A DNA stretch of 64,000 nt from Nitrospira_D sp035465795 (GTDB taxonomy: Bacteria > Nitrospirota > Nitrospiria > Nitrospirales > Nitrospiraceae), in the NCBI RefSeq assembly GCF_049546785.1, contig NZ_JBMWAN010000002.1, forward strand, positions 372,001 through 436,000, read 5' to 3'. Under the pieces are notes generated by a model that was not told the origin of the DNA, did not search any database, and saw only the letters and a list, made by a program, of their open reading frames with translations. Below, in pieces: positions 50,635 to 58,836 of this stretch (its first letter is position 1; each line of letters starts with the position of its first letter). Position numbers and translations under genes: made by a program.

Positions 50635-51257
50635 TTGGCAGGCCCCCGGCTGAGGGTCATCACCGAACGGTCACCGTCCGGCGAGCGGATCGTAATGGTC
50701 GCGATCTGCCCTTCCGACCCCGCCAACGTGAGAGACTCAACCATGGAGCGCCCCGCCGAGTCCCGCGGACGGAGGAGCAGCGCCCACTGCCGGCTGCTCC
50801 CCTCGACCGTGGTGTCGTACACCTGTTTCAGCCGGGCCACATCACCCGTGAAGCTGGCCCGAAACGCTTCGACAAAACTGCGCAGGGCCGGATAGTCCTC
50901 CAGGGAAATGGTTTTTTTGACGCGCTTCCGCTCGTTCTCATAGGTCACCCGGTCGCCTTCGATCACGTAGCGTTCCCGGTCAGGTTCCAGCACCTCTTTT
51001 TCCAGTGTCGACGGAGGCGTGAAGCGGAGCACCCCGCGCACGATCAGCGGCTCGGTCAGCAATGACGAGTAGGTCGCCTCCTCAAACGAGACCGAGGGCT
51101 CCCGCCCCTCTTTCAGCAAAGCGACGACCTGCTCGACCGTCCAGCCGTTGCCCATCTGCTCGCCGCGAGACTGCGGGCTCTCGGCAGCGAGAGCGAGCGT
51201 TCCGGTGAGCAGCAATACTCCGAGGACAAGGATCTTCCTGCTCCGCAGGATGCTCAA
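50631..51257 (-). CDS. LolA-like outer-membrane lipoprotein carrier protein
   Basis: About 208 residues. Signal peptide SRKILVLGVLLLTGTLALAA, then WTVEQVVALLKEGREPSVSF, LLTEPLIVRGVLRFTPPSTL, ENERKRVKKTISLEDYPALR and LLLRPRDSAGRSMVESLTLA, the half-barrel pattern of LolA relatives (LolA-like subgroup of aryl polyene clusters). The start is uncertain. TTG 51257 is the nearest in-frame start before the signal; an ATG at 51365 would translate through the palindromic element at 51245-51370. Likely carries the pigment or its lipid across the periplasm. Confidence 0.75.
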   Translation of the reverse strand: MSILRSRKILVLGVLLLTGTLALAAESPQSRGEQMGNGWTVEQVVALLKEGREPSVSFEEATYSSLLTEPLIVRGVLRFTPPSTLEKEVLEPDRERYVIEGDRVTYENERKRVKKTISLEDYPALRSFVEAFRASFTGDVARLKQVYDTTVEGSSRQWALLLRPRDSAGRSMVESLTLAGSEGQIATITIRSPDGDRSVMTLSRGPAK

Positions 51258-51370
51258 AAAGGCCGTCCGGCAAGGCCGCAGCGAGTGAAGGACCGAGGCG
51301 TACCCTCCGGGGTACGTTGCGGGTCTGAACGATGCGAGAACACCGCTGGCCGGCTTTTTCAGCATCCTGC
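51245..51370. repeat. Palindromic MITE-like element, copy 1
   Basis: 126 bp with imperfect terminal inverted repeats: GCAGGATGCTCAAAAAGGCC at one end and GGCTTTTTCAGCATCCTGC at the other (about 20 bp, two mismatches). GTACCCTCCGGGGTAC forms a central stem. Shares end and core sequence with the element at 60014-60136. It begins at the TAG stop of the acyltransferase gene and runs into the LolA-like open frame. Confidence 0.75.
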
Positions 51371-52266
51371 TATGACTTGTCGTTCCAAAACTCATAGAAG
51401 TTAAACCAATTGTCCGGCGCGCGCCGGCAGAAGACCTCAAGGTGATCGGCGTACCGTTGCACCCACTGTTGCAGATCACCGGCCCGCTGTTCGCGCGACA
51501 ACCGCACCCGTTCGCTGAAGAGTTCGAGGTGCACCTCGTATCGGCTTCCTCCCCGGTAGAGCCCGAAAAACAGGACCACCGGGGCACGGACCACATGAGC
51601 CAATCGCATTGCCCCCGTCGGGAACCGCGCCTGACCGCCCAGGAAACGACAGACGACCGCCTGATCGTCCCGCATCACACGATCGCCCATGATACCAACG
51701 ACACCACCCCGATCGAGACACTCCTTCACTTGCAACATCGTCTCCGCCCCGCCGACCTGGATGACCGTGTCCGCCACGGCAGGATTCAGTTCCTGAATCA
51801 ACCCGCGGATCAAGGGGGCATTCTGCTCATCCATGAGCACGCGGATTTCAATCTGCTCGCGGGAGAGCCCCACGGCCCGCACCGCCTCAAAACTTCCGAG
51901 GTGGGATCCCACAAGAATACAGCCGCGGCCTTTCGCCAGTTCCCGGTCGAGCACCTCCAACCCATGCACCTGAATGTCGAACCCATCGAACCGGCCGCCC
52001 ACGAAATAGACCCGGTCGAGAATCGTTGAGGCAAAGGCATGAAAATGGCGAAAAAGATCGCGCCACCCCGCGGGGCGCCCGAGCGCCCGCGATCGAAATC
52101 GCCCGATCGCCCGACGGGCCGGCCCGGCGCTCAGGAGAAAATAGAGGCAGATCGGATAGAGCAGCGCCCTGGCGGCAGGACGGCCCGCTGATCGGGCGAC
52201 CCACGCCATCAATCGGATCCCGATGCGGCTGCCGCGTTCCTGCTGCCGTTGCCACGCGACGCTCAC
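51370..52266 (-). CDS. Lysophospholipid/lauroyl-type acyltransferase
   Basis: 298 residues from GTG 52266 (GTGA overlap with the dehydratase gene). CILVGSHLGSFEAVRAVGLS gives the HxxxxE-type motif of HtrB/LpxL acyltransferases with His in SHLGSFE; GGVVGIMGDRVMRDDQAVVC and GARFPTGAMRLAHVVRAPVV follow. It lacks the long N-terminal helix set but has a hydrophobic segment (LLYPICLYFLLSAG). In aryl polyene clusters such enzymes move the polyene acyl group to a lipid anchor. Confidence 0.88.
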   Translation of the reverse strand: MSVAWQRQQERGSRIGIRLMAWVARSAGRPAARALLYPICLYFLLSAGPARRAIGRFRSRALGRPAGWRDLFRHFHAFASTILDRVYFVGGRFDGFDIQVHGLEVLDRELAKGRGCILVGSHLGSFEAVRAVGLSREQIEIRVLMDEQNAPLIRGLIQELNPAVADTVIQVGGAETMLQVKECLDRGGVVGIMGDRVMRDDQAVVCRFLGGQARFPTGAMRLAHVVRAPVVLFFGLYRGGSRYEVHLELFSERVRLSREQRAGDLQQWVQRYADHLEVFCRRAPDNWFNFYEFWNDKS

Positions 52267-52589
52267 GCCGGCCCCGCCTGTGTTGAGGCGCCGGACCTGA
52301 ATTCGATGACCCCGGAGGCAATCGGACGGGCCTGCACGGTGCAAAGAAAGGCCGCGCGACCGGCCTCTTCTTCCTCCACACGAATGGTCACCGCCTCGCC
52401 GGGCCTGAGCGGAGTGGAAAACTTCACGACCGGGAACCCCGTCACCGACAGCGGAGCGGTCGAGCCCCGGCGCAGCGTCTCGATCACTTCGCTGAGGAGC
52501 ACGACGCCCGGCACAACCGGATGACCGGGGAAATGCCCCGCCAGGGAGAGATGCTCATGGCCGATCGACAACACACGCTCATGCACCAT
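52263..52589 (-). CDS. Hotdog-fold dehydratase (FabZ/FabA-like)
   Basis: 108 residues from ATG 52589 inside the ligase gene end (11-nt overlap). LSLAGHFPGHPVVPGVVLLS is the classical FabZ active-site segment with His, and VVKFSTPLRPGEAVTIRVEE the second strand region. Second dehydratase of the cluster, so one may act on early and the other on late chain lengths. Shorter than usual FabZ by about 30 residues. Confidence 0.88.
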   Translation of the reverse strand: MVHERVLSIGHEHLSLAGHFPGHPVVPGVVLLSEVIETLRRGSTAPLSVTGFPVVKFSTPLRPGEAVTIRVEEEEAGRAAFLCTVQARPIASGVIEFRSGASTQAGPA

Positions 52590-53943
52590 GGTCTTGCCTT
52601 GCCAGCCATTCCCGGGCCAATTCCTGCAGGGATTCCCGGGGCAATTTGCCGGTCGCATTCCGGGGCAGACTGGGCACAGAGATCAACGGGCGCGGTAAAA
52701 ACACCGGATCGATATGCGCTCGCAACGCGCGCTGAATCTCTTCGCCAGTCTGTCCCGGTGCCACGACAAACGCCATCAAGCGGGTGACCAGCTCCCCGCT
52801 CTCCTCCGGCAGAAAGAAGACGCCATCCTGCACCCCGTCGATAGCCAGCAACTTCTGATTCAAATCGCCGAGCGACACCCGATGGCCGGCCACATTGACC
52901 TGGTCCGCCTCCCGGCCATGGATGACGAACAGCCCCTCCGCATCGACGGTGATGCGGTCCGGCACCCGAACCGGCGCCGGAAGATACGCGGCCTGCACCG
53001 TCCAGGACCTGTCGGCCTGCACAAGACGGACGCCGTCCAACGGCCGCCATCGATCGCCGTCGATCGTCCTCCGCTCGGCCACGCTCCCGGCTTCGGCAAA
53101 TCCGAAAATTTCATGCACCTCGGTGTGGAAATGCCGCTCGGCTTCCTCCGCCAGGCCGCGAGCCAGCGGGGCGGTCGCGGACAGGATCAGATGAACCGGC
53201 GGCACTCTCACCCCTTCTGTGACGCAGGCGCGGAGATGCAAGGGCGTGGTCACCAGGATCCGCTGTCCCGACACCTCGGCCAGGGCGCTCCGAATGTCGG
53301 CCGGAAAGAGCGGTCGCCCCGCGTGCATGACCAACCCATGCATAACCGGCAACATCACCGAGGCTTCCAGCCCGAACATATGTTGATGCGGAACGGTCGC
53401 CACTACCGCAGCGCGCTCGCCGGCCTTGATCCCGAGCCTGGCTCCGGTCGCGCAAGCCACGGCCGTGAGCGCTCCCCAGGTCTTCTTATTGGGCATCGGT
53501 TGTCCCGTGCTGCCCGAGGTGAACGCGATCGCCACGAGCTGACTCAGCGGGACACGGGGAATCTCCACCGGCCGGGGAGCCCTTCCTCCCCGTGACCGGA
53601 TCGGGAGGGACTCGATCCCCTCAATGGCTTCGTCGGGATCCGTCAGCGCGTAGCTGTCCGGATAGTCGGCGGCGATGCGGCGGAGGGCCTGAGGAGCGCG
53701 GCTTTGGGGGAGCAGCGTCACCTGACGCCGCAGCATCGCGGCGGAAAATCCCACGAGAAACTCGTAGCGGCTGGTGGCAAGATTGAGCACGGCAGGCCGA
53801 TCGGGCAACGACTCCACGAGGGAGGACACGTCGGCAAGAAACTGTCTCGCGGTGCGAGGCCCGCCCGACTCCCGGGCCAATACGTCGTCAGGATTGTAGG
53901 AGCCGATCAAGGGGGTGTCGTGCATAGCCCCACCGGCGGTCAC
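52579..53943 (-). CDS. Acyl-CoA/acyl-ACP synthetase (AMP-forming)
   Basis: 454 residues from GTG 53943 (GTGA overlap with the ACP stop); an ATG at 53925 is an alternative. AMP-binding motif VAIAFTSGSTGQPMPNKKTW, VATVPHQHMFGLEASVMLPV, ILSATAPLARGLAEEAERHF, EIFGFAEAGSVAERRT, and the C-terminal hinge RVSLGDLNQKLLAIDG with RNATGKLPRESLQELA (catalytic Lys). Activates the aromatic acid from the chorismatase pathway and loads it on the ACP, in the manner of ApeH in aryl polyene clusters. Confidence 0.9.
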   Translation of the reverse strand: MTAGGAMHDTPLIGSYNPDDVLARESGGPRTARQFLADVSSLVESLPDRPAVLNLATSRYEFLVGFSAAMLRRQVTLLPQSRAPQALRRIAADYPDSYALTDPDEAIEGIESLPIRSRGGRAPRPVEIPRVPLSQLVAIAFTSGSTGQPMPNKKTWGALTAVACATGARLGIKAGERAAVVATVPHQHMFGLEASVMLPVMHGLVMHAGRPLFPADIRSALAEVSGQRILVTTPLHLRACVTEGVRVPPVHLILSATAPLARGLAEEAERHFHTEVHEIFGFAEAGSVAERRTIDGDRWRPLDGVRLVQADRSWTVQAAYLPAPVRVPDRITVDAEGLFVIHGREADQVNVAGHRVSLGDLNQKLLAIDGVQDGVFFLPEESGELVTRLMAFVVAPGQTGEEIQRALRAHIDPVFLPRPLISVPSLPRNATGKLPRESLQELAREWLARQDHGA

Positions 53944-54212
53944 TTCGTGCGGTTCTTCTCGATGGCTTTGGCCAACGCCCGCAGGGAGGAAAAGATCGCT
54001 TTGATCTCAGGATCGCTCGACTTCAGTTGATAGCCGTAGGTTTGGGAAATGGCCAGAGAGAGCTCCAAAGCATCAATCGAATCCAGCCCGAGCCCCTCAC
54101 CGAACAACGACGCCTCCGGCTGTACGGCGGCCGGATCGACCTTGAGCTTGAGCGTCTGGACAATCAACCTGGCCACGTCTTGTTCGAGCGATGAAGAAGC
54201 GGACGGTTCCAT
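53940..54212 (-). CDS. Acyl carrier protein
   Basis: 90 residues from ATG 54212. DSIDALELS holds the Ser for the 4'-phosphopantetheine arm (GEGLGLDSIDALELSLAISQ). The N-terminus is Ser-rich, which is short for an ACP of this kind. Overlaps the methyltransferase stop by 1 nt (TAATG). Only one ACP is seen in this cluster, while aryl polyene sets usually have two. Confidence 0.92.
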   Translation of the reverse strand: MEPSASSSLEQDVARLIVQTLKLKVDPAAVQPEASLFGEGLGLDSIDALELSLAISQTYGYQLKSSDPEIKAIFSSLRALAKAIEKNRTK

Positions 54213-55012
54213 TATGCATTCCTCGCTCTGATGGCGCGATAGTCTCGCACGAGCCCGTTGAACAGTTCGTGTAATGAGCAATCGGTGAGTCCGACCTCCT
54301 GCAGCGCGCCGAGGATCGTCTGCGGCGGCACGCAGTACTCGGTCGTGTCCCACCAGTACTCCATCAGCGTCTTCATGTCCCGGTTGCCGGTCGAGGCCGC
54401 GAAGACGATGCCCATCACGGTCTTGATGTAGAACCGCGACAGCGACAGCAGCAGCGGGGACCGCGGCCGGCAGATGTCCAGCAGCAACAGGATCCCTCCG
54501 GGCTTCAGCACGCGTCGATACTCGGAAAAGGCGGTCTTGAGGTCGGAGACATGGCGCAGCGCATAGCCCATGCTGAGAAAATCAAAACTTTCATCAGAGA
54601 AGGGAAGCTGCTCGCCGATTCCTCGCACCAGACTCCGGCAGGGCCCCTTCTGCGCCTCCCGCAACATCCCGATGCTGGGATCCAAACCGATTACCCGGCC
54701 GGTGGGCCCGACCAGTTCACGGGCGCATTGCGAGACCAAGCCCGGCCCGCAGGCGACGTCCAGCACCTGCATTCCCGGCTGAATCCCGGCTTCACGCAGC
54801 GCCTTTCGCCGGTACCAGAGACCGGACCCGAATCCGGTCGCTTTGTCGATATTGCGATATTGATAGGCCGTTCGATTGAACAGTTCGTTGAGAAAGGCTT
54901 GCCGCTCGTCTTCTTCAGCGTAATACCGGCGCAGCGGGGGGTGCGGGGGCACCGGCACCATGGGAACCCGGGCCACTGGATGTTCACCGGGGCGTTCTAT
55001 CGTGTAGCTCAT
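54212..55012 (-). CDS. SAM-dependent methyltransferase, UbiE/MenG-like
   Basis: 266 residues from ATG 55012 (GGAGG nine nt upstream). SAM site VLDVACGPGLVSQCARELVG, IGLDPSIGMLREAQKG, LSMGYALRHVSDLKTAFSEY and YRRVLKPGGILLLLDI, in the order of the ubiquinone/menaquinone methyltransferase family. It opens the minus-strand biosynthetic arm and could methylate the aromatic head, as the methyltransferases of xanthomonadin-type clusters do. Confidence 0.9.
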   Translation of the reverse strand: MSYTIERPGEHPVARVPMVPVPPHPPLRRYYAEEDERQAFLNELFNRTAYQYRNIDKATGFGSGLWYRRKALREAGIQPGMQVLDVACGPGLVSQCARELVGPTGRVIGLDPSIGMLREAQKGPCRSLVRGIGEQLPFSDESFDFLSMGYALRHVSDLKTAFSEYRRVLKPGGILLLLDICRPRSPLLLSLSRFYIKTVMGIVFAASTGNRDMKTLMEYWWDTTEYCVPPQTILGALQEVGLTDCSLHELFNGLVRDYRAIRARNA

Positions 55013-55084
55013 AATGGGGCCTCCCGCCACCCCGGACGGGCACTCTTGTAGCAGGACTCTTTCAGGCGGGCAAGGGGGCACCCG

Positions 55085-57037
55085 CTAAAAGAAGGCTTGA
55101 ACGGAGAAAACAACGTCATCATCATGGTCCCGGTGATTGTACTCAACCCGCAACGCCCAGTTCTGTGACAGGGTGTAGCGCGACCCCGCGAACCACCGGA
55201 TGTCTTCGGACTGCTCCCCCAACGCATACCGCAGATAGGACCCCGACAACATCAGCTTCCAACGGTCGGTCAGGTCCGCGAGCATTCCCACGGTCCCGCC
55301 GCCGCCGATCCGATGATGCTCGTCGTAGGCGTGGCTATAGTTGGCCTCCGCCTCGGCAAACGCGAAATACACTTCGCGCCTGAACAGACTGGATTCCATG
55401 GCGGCTCCGATCCCGCCGCTTGCCACGCCATTGCTACACAGCTCGCATCCGTTGTGCCGGATCGTGTTCATGCCGATATTGAACTTCCAGGAGGGTGCTT
55501 GCGAAAGCGCATCGATTGGCGCAAGGGATGTAATATTGATCAGTCCGAAGCGTTCGACACGCGCCTGCGACCGGTCGTGATAATGACGAAGCCCGACCGA
55601 CACGATCTCTATCTGCGCATCAGGTGTATAGCCAGGCTCGGGATCGAGCAGATCATGGTACGCGGCTCGAAGATTCACCTCCTCGAACGCTCTCTGATTT
55701 CTCCACCCGGCCCCGATACCAAACCGGCTGGTCCCGTGGCCGAGGTCCGGCTGCTTTACGTATGGCTGAATTGGCAGATCCGGCGGGGTGACTTTTAGTT
55801 CGCTTCGTGCCCTGAGAATGCTCCGGTTTTTCTCCCGATACGGAGCCCCCTCCTCCCCTGCCCCCGCGCTGTGCTGCAGCAAATAGTCAGAGGCGGTCTC
55901 CAAGACGAAGGCTTGCCGATCGGATGGAAGCGTTTGGAATCCATCCTCTTTCAACCCCGCGGGGTTCCTGATCAAGCGATCGAGCCACATTCGCTCATCG
56001 CCGGTCATTGAGGCACGCTTCCGACGTACGAGCGTACTGCGGGAGGGGCGGGAGATCACCTCTCCGACCAGCCCTGATTCACGCAACCGTCGAACCGTGT
56101 CGACCGGAATCGTATAGGCCGGAAATGCGTCAAGGAGATGGGCGGACGGCTCAGCAGCCTCTATCAGGGAAAGGATGTGGTAGGCGCAGTTTTCACCGAA
56201 AAAATAATAATCGAAATACGCGTTCCCCAATTCCCAGGTGTGCATCAGGAGACGGGTCACCTGCCGCTCAGTCAGATTCAATCGATATTCCCAAATATCC
56301 CGATTGTCGATATCCCGATATTCCTGCACTTTTAAGTAATACGGGATCGTAGAGAAATACCCTGGGTACATCCCAAGCACTCCCTTGAAGACATACTCGA
56401 TGCCGGTATCCGGCGGAAGTTCCGCCGCGTAGTTGATGGTGTAAGCCAGGATTCTCGTCTGCGGAGTCTGGTCCTTGCCGTCCACGCGAAGAAACGTATG
56501 CCCGAACATGGAAGAGGGATTGTTCATGAATCCCGTCGGAAAAATCAGACTGATCGCCTCGGCCTTAAACTCATCGAACCATTGCCTGAACCGTTCACAT
56601 GGCAGCGGGGGCAACCGCGTGTCGTCAAATTGAAGCCGCTCCTTCAGCCAGTGATATCGGGCGACGAATGCACATTGCGCGGGCTGCTTGGAACGACCGA
56701 CGAGATCGTCTGAAAAGAACCGGGTCAAGGTCGCAGCCAATTCCTCCCGTGGATGGGTCTTCCCTTGAGCGCCCAGGAAAAACCCGGGATCGTCTTGCAT
56801 GCTCTCCACTCCACCGAGCCACGTCCGTCGGTAATGAAGCAGCACCTGCCACTCACGCTCGTCGGCAAGGCGTAGAGTCGCGGCGCGATCCTGCAATTCG
56901 TTCAAATAAGCCTGATCACCGAGCGAACCGCTGAATCCCTGGGACGGAACAAGACACGAGAGAAGAACGAGAAGGAAGCATAGTGGAAGGGTTCTTAAAT
57001 CACCGTGGGGTCCCAGTAGTTGTAACCAGAACCCCAC
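55085..57037 (-). CDS. DUF4105-type outer-membrane/periplasmic protein
   Basis: 650 residues. Signal peptide LPLCFLLVLLSCLVPSQGFS. Residues 70-400 match DUF4105 (Lnb N-terminal periplasmic domain): PSSMFGHTFLRVDGKDQTPQ, LAYTINYAAELPPDTGIEYV, GVLGMYPGYFSTIPYYLKVQ, YFDYYFFGENCAYHILSLIE with the Cys/His pair. The last 250 residues look like a beta barrel (ASGGIGAAMESSLFRREVYF, LMLSGSYLRYALGEQSEDIR) ending in Phe-Phe (VVFSVQAFF), as outer-membrane proteins do. Role unknown; Cys-His peptidase-like chemistry is possible. Confidence 0.85.
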   Translation of the reverse strand: MGFWLQLLGPHGDLRTLPLCFLLVLLSCLVPSQGFSGSLGDQAYLNELQDRAATLRLADEREWQVLLHYRRTWLGGVESMQDDPGFFLGAQGKTHPREELAATLTRFFSDDLVGRSKQPAQCAFVARYHWLKERLQFDDTRLPPLPCERFRQWFDEFKAEAISLIFPTGFMNNPSSMFGHTFLRVDGKDQTPQTRILAYTINYAAELPPDTGIEYVFKGVLGMYPGYFSTIPYYLKVQEYRDIDNRDIWEYRLNLTERQVTRLLMHTWELGNAYFDYYFFGENCAYHILSLIEAAEPSAHLLDAFPAYTIPVDTVRRLRESGLVGEVISRPSRSTLVRRKRASMTGDERMWLDRLIRNPAGLKEDGFQTLPSDRQAFVLETASDYLLQHSAGAGEEGAPYREKNRSILRARSELKVTPPDLPIQPYVKQPDLGHGTSRFGIGAGWRNQRAFEEVNLRAAYHDLLDPEPGYTPDAQIEIVSVGLRHYHDRSQARVERFGLINITSLAPIDALSQAPSWKFNIGMNTIRHNGCELCSNGVASGGIGAAMESSLFRREVYFAFAEAEANYSHAYDEHHRIGGGGTVGMLADLTDRWKLMLSGSYLRYALGEQSEDIRWFAGSRYTLSQNWALRVEYNHRDHDDDVVFSVQAFF

Positions 57038-57048
57038 GGAGACAACAA

Positions 57049-57558
57049 CTACTCGGCTGAAACTTTGGCCAGCATCGGATGCGTCGCCACCGCTTCGTTG
57101 AGCGCCTTCACAAGCGCGACAGGAGAGGCCTCTCCGGCCGCCATCAGCGACGCATACTTCTCTTGAGTCATCGCGAAGAAGGCCGGCTGTTGCGTCGCCG
57201 GAATTCCCATGAGCGTCGCCAATGATGCGAGGTGCTCGCCGCGACCCTGGGCCATATCCTGCGAGAGATTCTCGAAGTTCAGCGCGGCAAAGGCATCGAC
57301 CTTGTGCTCCGCCCAGAACTTACCGTCGTTCGTGCAGTTAGATGTGCCGCTGCTGATTCCGAACGTTTGCGTGCCGAATGAGGCGTTTGTGGTTGCTTCC
57401 ATCAGCTGGATCCCGATGGTCTTCTGGTGCGGATAGTTCTGAAAGGCCAGATGACCGAGACCACAGCCTGGTCCCGAATCCGGATTTCCTGCCAAAGCCA
57501 ATCCGGTTTGCGTTGCCATGAACATTCCGACAACCGCTAACATAACAGCTTTTTTCAT
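57049..57558 (-). CDS. DUF3015-family secreted protein
   Basis: 169 residues from ATG 57558 with GGAGGAGG just upstream. Signal peptide KKAVMLAVVGMFMATQTGLA. The DUF3015 pattern SGPGCGLGHLAF, IGIQLMEATTNASFGTQTFG, ISSGTSNCTNDG and FENLSQDMAQGRGEHLASLA is plain. Members are periplasmic and uncharacterised. It lies 11 nt before the DUF4105 gene. A leader hairpin lies at 57588-57605, and a weak promoter (TTGAGA ... TATATT) further up. Confidence 0.9.
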   Translation of the reverse strand: MKKAVMLAVVGMFMATQTGLALAGNPDSGPGCGLGHLAFQNYPHQKTIGIQLMEATTNASFGTQTFGISSGTSNCTNDGKFWAEHKVDAFAALNFENLSQDMAQGRGEHLASLATLMGIPATQQPAFFAMTQEKYASLMAAGEASPVALVKALNEAVATHPMLAKVSAE

Positions 57559-57587
57559 GAGTCCTCCTCCTTTTTGAATAAGTACCT

Positions 57588-57605
57588 CTCCCGCCAACGG
57601 GAGAC
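57588..57605 (-). other. Leader hairpin of the DUF3015 gene
   Basis: TCTCCCG, loop CCAA, CGGGAGA: a perfect 7-bp stem in the probable 5' leader, upstream of the ribosome site. No T-run. Confidence 0.4.
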
Positions 57606-57697
57606 TTTCAGTAATATAGTCCAACCCGGAACGGATGTCTCAAGAAAAATCTGATCCCGCCAGTCCTCCGTCACAGACGGCAGCTAGGTATGATTGC

Positions 57698-58288
57698 CTA
57701 AGACCGCTCTCCCTTCAGCTGCTCAACGGCCCATCGCGCCTGCTCCGATCCGACAACATCCGCGACGCGACCATCGCGGCCGATAAACCGCAGACTCCCG
57801 TCTTCCGGCGTCTCGGCTGTGACCAGCACATGTCCGCCCAGCTCGCGCAGACGCAGCTGATCTCCGTCATGTTCAATCGTCACCTGCTTCACGACCCGGC
57901 CCTGCCGCACGTAGGTCACATGCGCCGACTTCCGATCCTCCGCCCACGTCACGCTCGCCGTGATCTTCCCGAGTTGCACCTCGCGAATACGTCCCTCTTC
58001 ATCCTGAGTCACTTTGACCGGATTCTGTCCGCTCCAGAACTGGATCGAATTGAAAATGAACGCATCCAGCAGCGCGGAAAACATATAGACGGGGACGACG
58101 ATCATGCCGAAGAAGACCAACTCCTTCATCCACTTGTCGCTCACTTCGCCGCTCCCTTTGACTCCGCTGTTCCAGTGGTACACGTTGCGCGTCAGGTTGA
58201 ACGGACCGTAACAGGCCGTGCTGACCGTCATGAAACCGGCCAACACTGCGGATGCAACGATTCTTCTCATGGGCGTGTCTTTCGTCAT
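57698..58288 (-). CDS. DUF3332-family lipoprotein
   Basis: 196 residues. A signal with lipobox-like STAC (VLAGFMTVSTACYGPFNLTR) starts the DUF3332 pattern NVYHWNSGVKGSGEVSDKWM, KELVFFGMIVVPVYMFSALL (membrane helix) and DAFIFNSIQFWSGQNPVKV. The rest is a beta domain (TASVTWAEDRKSAHVTYVRQ). Function unknown. The start overlaps the phosphodiesterase stop (ATGA). Confidence 0.88.
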   Translation of the reverse strand: MTKDTPMRRIVASAVLAGFMTVSTACYGPFNLTRNVYHWNSGVKGSGEVSDKWMKELVFFGMIVVPVYMFSALLDAFIFNSIQFWSGQNPVKVTQDEEGRIREVQLGKITASVTWAEDRKSAHVTYVRQGRVVKQVTIEHDGDQLRLRELGGHVLVTAETPEDGSLRFIGRDGRVADVVGSEQARWAVEQLKGERS

Positions 58289-58836
58289 CTCGCAGCTCCT
58301 TTCGAACGTGATTTGAGGTCCTTTGTTGTGCCCGATCCGGCCGAATCCTTCAATCGAATCAATTGCGGCATGATCCGCCCCTCGTGAATGGTCAGCAACC
58401 CGACCCCGCGCGGGAGAGAAAACCGCCGGGGCCCGGCGGAACCGGGATTGAAGAGGATCGTGCCGCCATGACGATCGATTGCCGGACGGTGACTATGGCC
58501 GAAGATGCAGACATGGGGCTGTGCGTCGTCCAACCATTCACGCGCCTCATCCGTGAGATGTCCCTTCTCAAACAGAATGTGCCGTATGGCGATGATCGCG
58601 TCGGCGCGCCGGATGACGCGCACGCGCGGGAATCCGCTCCGCTCAAAGTCATCGACGTTACCCGACACCGCGACAACCGGTGCGATCTGTTGGAGCCGCC
58701 GGATGACGTCAGGACCCCCGATGTCGCCGGCGTGGAGAATGGTCGTTACGCCGGAAAAATGCTCGACGAGCGCCGGATCGAAGAGCCCATGCGTATCGGC
58801 AATCACGCCGAAACGAGCGAGGCCCTTTGGTTTCAC
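58285..58836 (-). CDS. YfcE/MJ0936-type metallophosphoesterase
   Basis: 183 residues from GTG 58836, whose GTGA overlaps the protease stop; the longer frame overlaps the M48 gene. Metal motifs: VIADTHG, LHAGDIGG, SGNVDD, GHLTDE (no His pair seen there), FGHSHRPAIDRHGG and NPGSAG. The missing His of the usual GH motif in the middle is worth noting: KGHLTDEAR stands where KVxLxHG is typical. Phosphodiesterase on small substrates. Coupled between DUF3332 and M48 genes. Confidence 0.88.
   Translation of the reverse strand: MKPKGLARFGVIADTHGLFDPALVEHFSGVTTILHAGDIGGPDVIRRLQQIAPVVAVSGNVDDFERSGFPRVRVIRRADAIIAIRHILFEKGHLTDEAREWLDDAQPHVCIFGHSHRPAIDRHGGTILFNPGSAGPRRFSLPRGVGLLTIHEGRIMPQLIRLKDSAGSGTTKDLKSRSKGAAR

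Noticed and set aside
54551..55051. Open frame on the plus strand over the methyltransferase gene
   Set aside because: Antisense of a clear SAM methyltransferase with no family signature of its own.
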